The notes beneath the pieces were generated by a model. It searched no databases. It worked only from the letters and a program-made list of their open reading frames with translations, and was not told where the DNA came from. Below, piece by piece: positions 40,360 to 50,258 of a stretch of 64,000 nt of DNA. Origin of the DNA: Prorocentrum cordatum. Its lineage: Eukaryota > Sar > Dinophyceae > Prorocentrales > Prorocentraceae. Location: the NCBI GenBank assembly GCA_963575745.1, contig CAUYUJ010020158.1, positions 1 to 64,000 of the forward strand, given 5' to 3'. The translations under genes and the position numbers were made by a program. Position 1 is the first letter of the stretch. The number at the start of each line of letters is the position of its first letter.

Positions 40360-42428
40360 GCCGGCTGTCCTGGTCCGAGGAGGTCATTATCAACGACGAC
40401 CCAGTGCTGCCCATGACCATCCTAACGCGCGGCCTGGCCGAAAGGTGGGGCCAGCTATGCGAGGATGGGCGCGCCCGAGAAGTCTGTGCCCTGATGGACA
40501 TCGACCGACTGCTGTAGGGGCGCATCGATGACCTCTTCGCCGGTTTCGATATCCCCCGCAACAGGGCGCAACAGGCCGGTCAATCCATGATCGGTTGCGA
40601 GGGGCTCAGCTACTTCCCGCCGTGCGCGGTGGGCGAGTCCAGCGTCCAACTCGCGCGGTCTTGCAGCGCTGCAGCGTGGCCTACCCGCGAACGCCCAGCA
40701 GCCGGCGCGCGTGGCTGGCCATCGGCGACGGCTGGGGCGCGTGCTCGAGGGCTCGCCTGGCAACTTCGCCGCAGCCGTTCGCTCGACCAAACGCCGCGCG
40801 TTGCTCGCGGGGGCGCCCGCGCAAGATCAGGCTCAGAGTGCCCATGGCGCTGCGGCCGGATCGAGCCGGGATGGCGTGGGCCTCGCCGTGCTGGGGGCGG
40901 CGCCGAGTCTGCTTGCGGCGTCGGCCGCCACCGACGCTGACGCGGCATCCCTGCCGCAGGTGTCGACTCGGCAGCGCCTGGCAGCGGGTGTCGACTCGGG
41001 CGCCGACTGCGGGCGACCCCGGGCTACGCGACGTTCCAGTGGAACAGCGCGGTGCGCATTTTTTTGGGGCCAACGAACGCGCCGAGTCGCGCTGGCGCAG
41101 GTCCAGCAACCGCTAGCCCATTCGCCGCGCGCGGGGGGCCACCAATCGCAAGGGCAAAGGCCGCGGCGAGGGCTGCCGCGCCTGAGTGGCCGACGTGTCC
41201 GACGATGACTTCCAGGAAGCTGTCGCTGGCTTGGGGGGGGCAAGGGGAAAAGGGGAAGGGGGTTTTGGGGCCGGTGGCGTGGTTCCAGGCCGCCAGGGCA
41301 GCCTGCTGGGCCCTGGCGGGGTGCGTCTTAAGTGTCGCGAGTGCGACTCCGAGGAGCACCTCGTGCGCGACTGCCCTGGGCGCCGTCGGCAGCGGCGCGG
41401 TCTCTTCCGCGGCGCCCCATCCTCGGCGGCGCCACCGGCGCCGCCGACGTCCTCGCCGCTTGCGCATCGTGGACGTCGGGGGGCGCCAGTGTTTGCAGCT
41501 CGGCAATCCGTGCCAGGCGCGCGCGCGGCATGGGTGACTAGGGGCGCCTCCGGGGCCCCCCAGTCCTCCCTGGTTTATGATTGGGGGTCCAAGCGGAGTT
41601 CATCTGGTGCAGAGCACCGGCCCCTGCAACAGCGCACGGCCGACCCTGGTGGCGGCGGCGCCGCGGCCGGCCGCGGCAGCAGCGCCCATTGCGTCTTCCG
41701 ACGGATCGCGGCAATCAGTTGGCCGCAGCCATGAGACGAGCTGGGTCGGGGCCTCGTCCCATTCGTCCTGTCCCAGCCCGCGCGAGGTCAAGTCTCGGCG
41801 TCTACGTCTAGTAATGGCTGAGCTCATGGGCCGCGAGCAGCTGCGGGTCCAGTACTTATGTTGCCAGCCCGTGCGGCAAGAGTGGGCGGCGCGGCGCCAG
41901 CTGCGCCCGCGGTGCCCGCGGCCCCGGCACTGTCGGCAGGGCCGCCGCAACCGACGCCGGCCCGGTGGACAGGCGTGGGCGTTGTATTCCCATTGGGGCA
42001 AGCTCGAGGGCGCGACTTAAGCGGTGGGCGGCGCCAGCGCGCGGGCCGCCGCGCCCCTGGCCCCGCCTGCCGACGTGCAGTTGCCGGACTGGGCTTGCGT
42101 GCCATCGGTCTCAGCTCTCGGCGTCGGCGCGCGATGTGGGTCCAGCTCCGCGTGGCCACCGCCGTCCGCGCTGGGGGCTGCGTCGCCGCCAGTGCCGGAC
42201 AATCCCCAATATCTGGCTCTGAGCAACCGGCGTGAGCTGGCCATCGGGGAGAGAGGCCATGTTGTTCGTCGGCCGCGAGACCTGGATTTCGAGCGGCGGC
42301 CGATCCGAACGCGGCGTGCGCACGCCACTTCCGACGGCGCGCAACGACGGCGCCTCGACGAGCTCCGCAGCGCGCCGCTGGCACTGGAGCACTTGCGACA
42401 GCAGGGCGACCAGGCAGCGCGGATCTGA
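40360..42428 (+). pseudogene. Copia-type gag of element 2
   Basis: Begins near LSWSEEVIINDDPVLPMTIL, passes TRGLAERWGQLCEDGRAREV and DIDRLL, hits TAG at 40515-40517, and continues in frame GRIDDLFAGFDIPRNRAQQA. Alternation of hydrophobic and charged residues fits a capsid-type gag. A CCHC knuckle follows at 41333-41374 in a different frame, then Pro/Ala/Arg-rich linkers to 42428 (LALEHLRQQGDQAARI). The broken frames exclude a functional product. Confidence 0.6.
41333..41374 (+). other. CCHC zinc knuckle of element 2
   Basis: CRECDSEEHLVRDC, spacing C-x2-C-x4-H-x4-C, followed by Arg-rich residues as in nucleocapsid regions. Confidence 0.85.
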
Positions 42429-42451
42429 CAGAAACCCTTACTCTTCTTCTT

Positions 42452-42652
42452 GTGCCAGTTGCCGCGCCCGCTGCGCCTTTCCCAGTTGCTGTGTTCGACG
42501 ATGGCGACAGAGAGTGTCCCATGTGTCTCGAGGCCCTCGTGCGTGGAAAGGGGGTGTTACGCCTGCGGTGCCGCCGCATCCTGCGCCGGCCTTGCCGTGT
42601 GCAGCTGATGCAGAACACCGACATTCAACTGGTGTGCTGCCTGGCATGCTGA
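42452..42652 (+). pseudogene. RING-finger-like module within the retroelement
   Basis: A 66-codon frame with ECPMCLE (C-x2-C at 42515-42526), then LRCRRILRRPC at 42566-42595 and CLAC (C-x2-C) before a TGA at 42650. Cys spacing matches a RING finger, but the two His of the C-x-H-x2-H-x2-C core are both Arg (CGC at 42575-42577 and 42584-42586); CAC to CGC would explain each. It sits between the gag knuckle and the retropepsin. RING fingers usually act as E3 ubiquitin ligases; this copy could not bind zinc normally. Confidence 0.5.
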
Positions 42653-43061
42653 GGCCCAGCCGACGTCGTCGCCAACTTCGGCTTCATTGGTGCAGATCGT
42701 GCTTCAACGGGTCCGACGCCCGTGGCGCCAGCCCGCGCGGCAGACCCTGGTCCGACGGGTCGGGTGCCCGCGGTGCTGGCCCGCTCGGCGCCGGGTGGCG
42801 ACGTGCTTGGGGAGCCCCACCGCGGCTGGACCTCGCGCGGTCTTTTCGGCCAGCACCAGCGCCCAGGGCACCGCTGCCGGACTTGCAGTCGCCAGGCAGC
42901 GCTTCCAGTTTCATGGCTGCCGCCGACGTGGTGGTGCCCTGCGACGCCCACTTGGGCCCGCGCATGCCGCCGTCGGGTGGCCTGCTTCGTCGGGCGCAGG
43001 TGCTGGTTCATCGAGCGACGCGCCATGCCGCCTGGCGAGCGCCGACCTCCCTGGCGGACGA

Positions 43062-43320
43062 TCAGGCGTCGTCGTCGACGCCGGCGCCTAGGCCAACCTT
43101 TCGGGGTTTAGCTTTGCCATGAACTTGGCAGACAAGGCCCAGAATGTGAAGCTGGTGCCCGCGGAGGAGAAACTGTCGACTCCACTCTATGTGGCAGGAG
43201 GGGGCACCGGGTCACTGGTTGCGCGCTGGGAGGTGCGCTGCCCCATCGCAGTGGCCACCCGCGGCGGCGCGACTGCGCGAAACAGCATGCGCGCTCCGGC
43301 CGTGGAGGGTGAGCAATGGG
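43062..43320 (+). pseudogene. Retropepsin N-terminal part (element 2)
   Basis: GVVVDAGA with Asp at 43077-43079, then TAG 43089-43091, then ANLSGFSFAMNLADKAQNVK in the same frame, PLYVAGGGTGSLVARWEVRC and NSMRAPAVEG. This fits an aspartic protease of retroelement type: a D-x-G active site, a hydrophobic strand and a flap-like Gly-rich turn. The residue after Asp is Ala instead of Thr or Ser. The domain stops at 43308 where an insertion begins and resumes near 44190. Confidence 0.6.
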
Positions 43321-44182
43321 AAACCGACCCCAGCCCCGACAACTATGGATTTTACACGTCAGCGTTTTGCATTTACGGCGACTGAGCGTAAGTGTAGGCG
43401 CCCTGTCGGCCAAACCATTGCCAGCTGCCGCAGGGGGGCCCCGCGCGCGCGGCGACGTCCTGGGCCCGCTCGACGCGGCCGCGCCCGCGCCGGCGTTCCC
43501 AGGGCGGCGAGTGCCGCGGCCGCGGCTCGCAGTTTGAGGCGATGGAGGCGCTGTCCCTCGCGCGGCAGCGCCGCTGGCCCAGCCGAGGGCCCCCGCGCCC
43601 GCCTCCGTCGCCCCCCCCTGACCCCGCGTGCGGAATAGTTTAGATCAGGGGCGTTTCTCTTAAGGCAACTGGGCCAATATAAAGTTTTTCTTGCGTTTAT
43701 GCAAACATTATTTCTGCTTGTATAAACGTTATCGGGCTCTCCCGCGCGAGACTTTCTGCTTCAGAAAAGTTTAGATTGATGTTATGTGGAGTTTATATCA
43801 GCGTTTGTCGCCTGGTGCCTAAACTTTGTTTTTGGGGTGGATCTCAACTTTTCGATGCGCCGCCCGTGCGGGGCGGGCCCTGGGCGCCGCGTGGGGCTCT
43901 TGCCCGCGCCGCCAAGGGCCGACGCGCCCATAGGTTTTTGCCCGGGCACGAGCGCGCGAATATCCACAATGGTTTTGGGCATTGACCGTGTGCCAGCACA
44001 TGGAAACGCCAAGTTCGAATGCCACTGGGCATGGCAGCAGTGCGCCGTTCGCATTGAATGTCGCGGCGTTGTCGTTGGCTGGCCGTCGAGCAATTTCCGC
44101 TCTCAGTTCGCGCGTCGTTTGACGGTCCCATTGGTCTAAGGTTCCTCATGTGGGGGGCGGGGGGCGTTTTTCATGTGTTCAG
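43309..44182 (+). other. 874-base insertion in the retropepsin, intron-like ends
   Basis: Starts GTGAGC and ends TGTGTTCAG. The flanks (RAPAVEG before, CHALLGVQSRQSIS after) read like adjacent parts of one protease. Inside is an A/T-rich patch (43660-43810) with AATATAAAGTTTTTC. I found no terminal inverted repeats. It could be an intron, an introner-type element or another insertion. Confidence 0.4.
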
Positions 44183-44185
44183 AGG

Positions 44186-44420
44186 GCGCGGGCTTCGATT
44201 GCCATGCTCTTCTCGGCGTGCAATCCAGGCAGTCCATCAGCGGGTCGGTGGCGACCTGCGTGGACCGCGGACGCCTCGCTGTGCTGGTCCTGGCGGCTAC
44301 GCAATCAATAGGAGTTCAGGCGCCTTCGCATGGAAATCGGCCCCATAGTGGCCATCGGTGCATCCCCGTCGACCATTTTGACCGAATCCAGCCGCTCTCA
44401 TGGGGGCCGCCGCCCAGGCG
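44186..44420 (+). pseudogene. Retropepsin C-terminal part (element 2)
   Basis: CHALLGVQSRQSISGSVATC in one frame and CAGPGGYAINRSSGAFAWKS in another, then HSGHRCIPVDHFDRIQPL. LLG followed by a hydrophobic strand matches the C-terminal lobe of retropepsins. The frame changes inside. Confidence 0.45.
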
Positions 44421-44454
44421 GCTCACGCTGCTGGGGGTGGGCGTCAACCGCCTG

Positions 44455-45420
44455 GGCGACGGCGCTAGCGACGGCCGCGAGTTCAAGAAGCTAGAGGTCC
44501 AGCTTCTGAGCCCACGCGCACAGGCGCCAGTGCGGGGCGCGCCGCAGGCATCAGGCTACGACCTGCACGCCAGCGCGGACGCCAGTATCGCAACCTACTT
44601 CGGGGGTACTAAAGTTTTTGACCATAAGATGAGAATTGCCTCGCTGGTCACGCGTGCCGCGGAGGACCGATCAGGATGCAAAGGTGCCTTGATGCGGATT
44701 CGCGAGCCTTTGCGGGCCCTCTGGGACGGCCAACCAGTGAACCGAGAGCGACCGCATTGGAGAAGGATGCCCAGGGTCTCACAGCATCAATGCAACAAGG
44801 AATACAATGAAACATCGCGTTGGCATGATAAGGACAGGGTCGATGGCGATGATGACACGGACGATCAAACGTGACCCAAGCGGAGTGGTTTACTGTGAAT
44901 GGGTTCAAGTCGGAGTGTTTTCCGGCCCTATTTTAAACGAGACGGGGTAATTATCACCCTGTTTTAAATATATATTATTATATTCTTACAGGGTGAGAGC
45001 CCATCGGAGTCGAACCGCCGCCCGACCCAAAACATGTCGCTAAGATTCTACGGGGGGGCAGGGGGCGTCGAGAGCATGACGTCTTATGGTCAAAACTATA
45101 GTACCCCCCGTGTATTGTTGGGAACTGGTGTCTACGGGCGTTGCCGCTCTCGCGCCGCTGGGCGCGTGCCAGCGGGTCGCCCCGCGCTCGGGGCTCGCCC
45201 CCGGAGGCATCGAGTAGTGGGCGGCGTGGTGGGCCACGATTATCGCGGAGAGATCAACTTAATTGCGGCCAACTTCGTTCGCGACCCCGCGTGGTCGAGC
45301 AAGGACAACGAATCGCCTGTTTCATCTTGGAACGCATCGTCGACGATGTGGAATCGTGATCGCGCCCAACCTTCCTCCGACTTCCCGTGGATCTAAGACA
45401 TTTGGACATGCTGGCGCGCC
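44455..45420 (+). pseudogene. dUTPase domain split by a MITE
   Basis: All five trimeric dUTPase motifs can be read. Motif 1: PVRGAPQASGYDLHASADA (about 44530-44587). Motif 2: QRVAPRSGLAPGGIE (about 45171-45215). Motif 3: GGVVGHDYRGEI (about 45220-45258). Motif 4: VEQGQRIACFILERI (about 45290-45340). Motif 5: SRGSKTFGHAGA (about 45383-45418). The family hydrolyses dUTP to dUMP and is captured by several retroelements. Motifs 1 and 2 are separated by the inserted 508-bp element. Frames shift between motifs 2 and 3, 3 and 4, and 4 and 5. Clearly a pseudogene, but the family call is firm. Confidence 0.75.
44602..45109. mobile_element. ~508-bp MITE with 28-bp terminal inverted repeats
   Basis: Left end 44602-44629 (GGGGGTACTAAAG...GACCATAAGA) pairs with right end 45082-45109 (TCTTATGGTC...TAGTACCCCCC) apart from about three differences. 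The interior has no transposase frame and includes an A/T-rich stretch at 44935-44990. It sits inside the dUTPase, which restores motif order when skipped. The joined target would read as a GGGGGTACCCCC-type palindrome, so target-duplication length is hard to fix; TA or GTAC are possible. Confidence 0.8.
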
Positions 45421-46470
45421 TCTGCTACGGCCAGATCCAAAGAGAGGGGGGCAGCTCGACGTCCTCGGGGTCTCTCGGCATCCGTGGCGCGGGCGGCTCC
45501 AGCGAGCTGCTTGGCGAGAGGGGGGCGGGCCTGCCCGCGAGGCTGGCCCCGCCGACTTGCCCTGGCGAAAGCGGGCAGCAGGGTCAGGCGTCCCGCCTCC
45601 GTTCCGGGCAGAGGACGGGGCGCAGCGCAAGCGTTGCAGGACCATGGTTTCGACTTCATCCGCGCCGCCAGCTCCAGAGGTGCGATCAAGTCGTTGTCCG
45701 AGGGCGCATTCGCCAACGCGAACTACAGCATGCCGTGGGTCACGTTCGACGCGAACAGGGGCGAGACTCATCTCGTCCTCGATTCCTGCTTCGTTGGTGC
45801 GCTCGGATCAAGGGTGCTGGCGTCGGGGTAGTGATCGTCGGCCAGGGCGGCCCGCGTTGGCGACGACCGGCCGTGCGACGGGCAAGCGACGCCCGTGTTT
45901 GTATTCCATCGCGCACCATGCGTGCTGCGAGCATGTGGTCGTCGAGGCCAGGCACGGCGACGTTGTCTTCGTGGTGCCCGCCGGGGCTCTCCTCTGCAAC
46001 CAGCTGTGCAAGTGCAAGATGCAGCTGGGGGAGCGCGTCGACGACTGGGCGACCGCGAACCGACGCGTGTACTTGGCTTGCATGTGACATGTGCCGCGAG
46101 GTGTTGCGTCGTGTTCCATGCTGCAGTTCTACTTCATCCAGCAGGAGCGTGCCGCGTAGGGCCCGCTTTCACCGAAGCGCGGCGGCAGTCTACTCGCCAG
46201 ACTTCGAACGTAACTTCCAGTCCTATGGCGACAGGCCAACGCAACGCCGAGCAGCGCGCCGCACAGCAGCGCGACGCCGAGCAGCGCGCCGCGGACGGCA
46301 AATCCAACCAACCTCTGGGAGGCGTCCGGCGATTATTCCGTCGGCGCCTACTCCGCGGCTGCATGCGTTCGCCAGGGGGCGAAGGTAAAAGGGGGGTCGC
46401 GTGCCCAAGACACGAAAGCAGGCCGACCCCTCGCGGCTCTTCGACGAGCTGCCGTGACCAGAGGTGCTGG
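45421..46470 (+). pseudogene. Unassigned polyprotein remnant
   Basis: Coding-like pieces without family: HGFDFIRAASSRGAIKSLSE, NANYSMPWVTFDANRGETHL (45640-45790) and HVVVEARHGDVVFVVPAGAL followed by KCKMQLGERVDDWATANRR, ending TGA 46085-46087. A short GCAGCGCGCCGC-type duplication lies at 46250-46300. It lies between dUTPase and the next recognisable polyprotein part. Confidence 0.35.
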
Positions 46471-46474
46471 GGGC

Positions 46475-47620
46475 ACCGCGCGCGCAGGAGGTCATCTTCG
46501 ACGAATGCCAATTCGGGCAATGAGATCATCGCGGGGGTATTTTGGTGAAGGCCGCCAGCCTGGTCTCCAACGCCCCGGAGATCCCCGAGCAGTTCGCGAA
46601 TCTCAGGTGCGCTGGCAGACGCGCCCGCGTGCGCGTCGAGGGTCGCCGCAGCGTCGGCGCCCAGGTCTGGTCATGGAGGATGGCCGAGCGGCTTGTCCCG
46701 GGCATCGTGGACCTGCGCCGCCACCTGAGACGCTCGCACCTCCTGAACTATGTCCACGAATACGACGTCGAAGCGACGGCCTTTCCAGCGGTGGCCTCCG
46801 GGGCCACAGAGGACGGAATCAGGAGCGCGATGGCCGTCGAGCGCGCGCGCTACTCCTGCAAGTGCAAACGCAACGTCCGCGCGGACTCGCCCGTGCACTC
46901 CGGGGATCCAGCCGCGTGTCGATATCCTCGCGGCGCCCCAGTGCTCTCGGACTGCCCCGGCAACCGTGAGGAGAAGGGGGGCGACCACCCTCCATGCAAT
47001 GCCGTGTTCGGCAGGCAGCCCTACGCACCGCCGCCGCTCGAAGCAGACGAGGAGGGGCGAGGTATCCAGCGCCCATGGCGCAGGTGCGGGCCCCTCTGCC
47101 GGTGGAGAAGTGCAGCCCGAGCGATCGCACTGCCGCGTATGATCGAGGATCGAGACTACTGCGATTTCCCGAGTCAGCCGCGCCCGCCTGACACGCGCCG
47201 CCGAATCCAGAGGGGGGCGCATCAATGTTGCCGACCAGTTCGAGATCCGCAGGCCTCCAAGCGCGAAAGACGTGTCGTGCTGGGCGGGGCCTGGTGCGAT
47301 CATCTCTGTGGACCCGGCTAGAGGCAAGGTTTCTGGCAAGTGCCGTCAAGCCGAGATGGTCTGCAGATTGCAAGACGAGCGGGCCTTCATCGGTGCCGTC
47401 TTCGATGACGTGGGCACTGGCGTGGCGCGAGCAGGCCTGGCCTGGGGCCCTGCGGAGGACTTGCCTGGAGCACGCCGCGCCGGGCTCTGGGGGAAGGACC
47501 TGCGGCCATTGGGGCGCCGCGCTCCAGGCGGACGAGAGGGGGGTGATAACGTGTGGATTTGTGCCTGGGCCCGGGGGCGCGCGAGGCATTCCTGGGCGAT
47601 GGCGAGGGAGCGCCCTGTAC
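46475..47620 (+). pseudogene. Polyprotein remnant with integrase C-terminal part
   Basis: EVIFDECQFGQ then TGA 46521-46523 then KAASLVSNAPEIPEQFANLR in the same frame, followed by VWSWRMAERLVPGIV, resembles a conserved block of dinoflagellate Copia polyproteins. NAVFGRQPYAPPPLEADEEG (about 47000-47060) is the typical end of a retroelement integrase core. RRPPSAKDVSCWAGPGAII with later MVCRLQDERAFIGAVFDD (about 47235-47410) resembles the integrase C-terminal domain. No DDE core is visible between 46900 and 47000, so it seems deleted. Confidence 0.5.
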
Positions 47621-47639
47621 CTATGTAGCCGGCGCTTTC

Positions 47640-48850
47640 GCGACAGCCGTTTCTGCTGTCTATGCCGCCGTCGAGGCAGCGGTAACCGAGCGCGACGCCG
47701 ACTTCCTGATTAAAAGGGAGGTGTCGAGGCTGTCGAAGGTTGTCGCCGCAGCCTCCCTCGAGGAGTTCAACATCTGGGTCAAGTGCGCATCTTTTTAGAA
47801 CGTCTTTTCGAAGGTGCCCGAAACGTCGTGGATTCCGTGCGCGTTTTCAAGCGGGGGCGCCAGAGATGATGGGGCGGCAAGGCCGTCGGGGTCATCCGTT
47901 GCCGTGTGGTGCTGAGAGTTTCCGCGACATGGGCGCCGGAGCATTGGGGGCGTTCGCTGGGGCGGCGAAGCGGACGTCGTAGCGCATTCTGTCTTCAGAT
48001 GCGGCGCGTCGCCCGGACTGGGCGTGCGTCTCCTTGGGCGTCGAGGAGGCGTTCCTGCGAGGCATGGATTGCGCGGGTGCAGATGCGGGGCCAGCCAGGG
48101 CGAAGCACCCCGCGAGGTAAACGTCGCCCTGCCGCCCGGCAGTGTCGCAATTCTCGTGCGGGTGCCAGGCTGCGAGACTTTCGACGGGCGGGCCGAGTGC
48201 CCGCGCGGCGTCCAGCTTGGCGCGGCTTGCAGTAGTGCGCCCAGGGTCTTCATGAAGCTCGCCCTGGTCGCGCCCCCTCTGGGGCGCGGCGACGGGCCGA
48301 CGATGTGGGCCCCAGAGCGCGAGGCCATGCGCGAGACGTCCGGCGCCCGTGGTGCCGCCGGCGCCCATGTTGTCCAAACGCGTTTACGACCTGACGATCG
48401 CGGGGCGCGAGGGCACAATGACGCAAGAACGTCTGCGACAAAATGGTCTACGACGACTTCGCCATCTGCGGAGGCAGTGCCGATGGAACAGTGATGCTTG
48501 GCCAGGGCGAGTATATCGACGCCCAATCCCCATCGGGCACTTCACACTGGTGGGGGGGTTGAAGACCGACGAGCCGGCAGGAGGTTTGCTTTCAGACCTT
48601 TTTTGTTTCCCTCCTCGGAGCAGCAGCATGCGCTTTGTTCGCGCAGTGCCGCGTCGTCGTGTCCGTCGTCGCACTGCAGTGGGCCAAAAACAATCTGCTC
48701 ATCCGTCGCGTGGCGCAGTTCAGCTCCGTGGTTCTGGCCGCGATGGAGATCGAGGCGGGCGTCGCCTTCCCAGCTATGGCGTGCGCCGGGCGACTGGGCG
48801 CGCGGCGTCGGGTCGTTCAAGCGGGGCGAGGAGGAGGATATTTGTGACGG
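47640..48850 (+). pseudogene. Reverse transcriptase remnants (Copia type)
   Basis: Fragments in order: SRLSKVVAAASLEEFNIWVK (47720-47790) with TAG 47796-47798; PDWACVSLGVEEAFLRGMD (48010-48070); VNVALPPGSVAILVRVPGCE (48118-48180); MVYDDFAICGGSADGTVML and GQGEYIDAQS (48440-48525); VVVSVVALQWAKNNLLIRRV (48650-48715). They match, in order, finger, palm and connection parts of Copia RT as I know them from dinoflagellate elements. A clean Y-x-D-D was not found, so the active-site segment appears lost. Confidence 0.5.
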
Positions 48851-49194
48851 CACGAAGGGGGGCCGTATGCAGACAGGCGCCTGGCCAAGTGCCGCAGTCT
48901 TGGCAAACGGGTATGCCACTTGCTCGAAGCCGTGGGCCGATCGCAAAGGCTGGCGCGCCGATCGTGATTTGGTTCAGAGCGGCTCGCTGCCTGCCGTGCG
49001 GCTGACGGCCTCCAAGGGCGTCTCCAGTCTCTCCATGAGAGGGTGCGCGCGCCCGGCTCAGCCGAGGAGATGAGGGGGCTGATGGAGGAGGGGGCTGTGC
49101 AGTTCCTGCCGAATGTGTAGTCGACGGCATGTCCGTCTCCTCGGCCCTGGCCATGTATCCCGTTCGATCCCCGTCGGGGAACAGCAGGGCTGGA

Positions 49195-49410
49195 CATCTA
49201 GTGGCTGCCAGATCAGCTTCGCACCAAGCAGATCGACGGCGTACTATGGTGCGACGCTGGAGACAGGAGAGCCGACCCCATAACGAAGGGCAGCATCGCC
49301 AGATTCCACCTTGAGCATCGTGGACGGCGAGCTCAGCTACGACCGCAACGCGGTCAAGCTGAGCGAGGAAAAGCACGATGACATCGCGCGAAGCTCGCGG
49401 CGCGGTGATC
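49195..49410 (+). pseudogene. RNase H C-terminal fragment (element 2)
   Basis: WLPDQLRTKQIDGVLWCDAG followed by DRRADPITKGSIARFH (about 49201-49310), with Asp in the ADPITKG phrase as in Copia RNase H ends. Then VDGELSYDRNAVKLSEEKHD, ending TGA near 49405. After this no retroelement coding is seen. Confidence 0.5.
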
Positions 49411-50116
49411 TCACCATCAAGGAGAGGGCGATTCGAAACATTGAATTATTAGGCGCCCGCATCTCCTGGGCCGCGTTCGCGAATGCGACGTCCGACTGCG
49501 CCGGTGCAAATTATTCAAATGAGCGCGTTGGGTGGGCGCCTTCGCGCGAGCGCTGTGGGTGGGCGCTTCTATGCCGACGCGTTTGGCGGGTACTGTCACG
49601 CTGGTGATGTGTGTGGGCACTTCTATGCGAGCGCTGGGTTGGGTAAGACATTCTGCGTTATATTGTGTAGGTCATATTCTCTTGAGGCGCGCTCCAAGGT
49701 CCAGGGCGTTCGACGGCGACGCGCCAGAGGAGCGCGTTGTCTAGTTTTGCGTGCGATTGGGGCAGACGTGAATTGAGTGGTGGAGCATGGCAAGTGAGAG
49801 GATTGCTGCTGCCAGTTTGGGTGGAGCGGCATACGCGGCTACTGACGAGCGTGTTAGGTGAGTGCTGCCCCCGCCAACTATGTTGATTGAGTGGTAGGTT
49901 TCATAAGGGCTTTGCCCCATCAAGTCGTCTACCGCCTGTTTGCGTCTTCTCAGGGAGGTGATCCGTGGGGGCGTTTTCTCTATGCTTGTGCTCGCGTTAG
50001 TTTCTAGTGCAGCCGTTCTAGTGTTATTCGGGGTGGGGTGGGGTGGGGGGGGGGGTCTGGGTCGTTTGCGCCGGGGATGCCGCCGAAGCGCGACGGACTC
50101 GTCTGAGCACCGGACT
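49411..50116. other. No gene recognised
   Basis: Around 49530-49640 the phrase GCGCTGTGGGTGGGCGCTTC / GCGAGCGCTGGGTTGGG recurs about three times. The rest is plain. Confidence 0.4.
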
Positions 50117-50258
50117 CGAAAGGGAGGTTCTTACGCTTTGCTGGGTGCAGGAAGGGTGTTCCGCCGCCATTTTAAGTGGACCTTCTGCGCCTGCCTTATT
50201 CGCGCCTTATTCGCGCTGCAAGAGCACCGCGTTCCATCCTGATCCTTAATTACTAGTC
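50117..50258. repeat. Dispersed repeat family 2, copy 2
   Basis: Contains CTTTGCTGGGTGCAGGAAGG, GCCTTATTCGCGCCTTATTC and ATCCTGATCCTTAATTAC; aligns with 38903-39070. Confidence 0.7.

Larger units (their letters stand above)
40360..49410 (+). mobile_element. Decayed Copia-like retrotransposon (element 2)
   Basis: Coding remnants in the order gag, CCHC, RING-like, retropepsin, dUTPase, a conserved Cys-containing region, integrase tail, RT and RNase H, all on the plus strand. Integrase before RT is the Copia order. Frames change repeatedly and several TAG and two TGA codons interrupt. Two insertions (43309-44182 and 44602-45109) and apparent deletions (integrase core, RT centre) are present. 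LTRs were not recognised. Confidence 0.75.

Noticed and set aside
44981-45030. B-box-like GGTTCGACTCC on the minus strand inside the MITE
   Set aside because: No A box at the right distance and no tRNA fold; chance or a degraded SINE piece.
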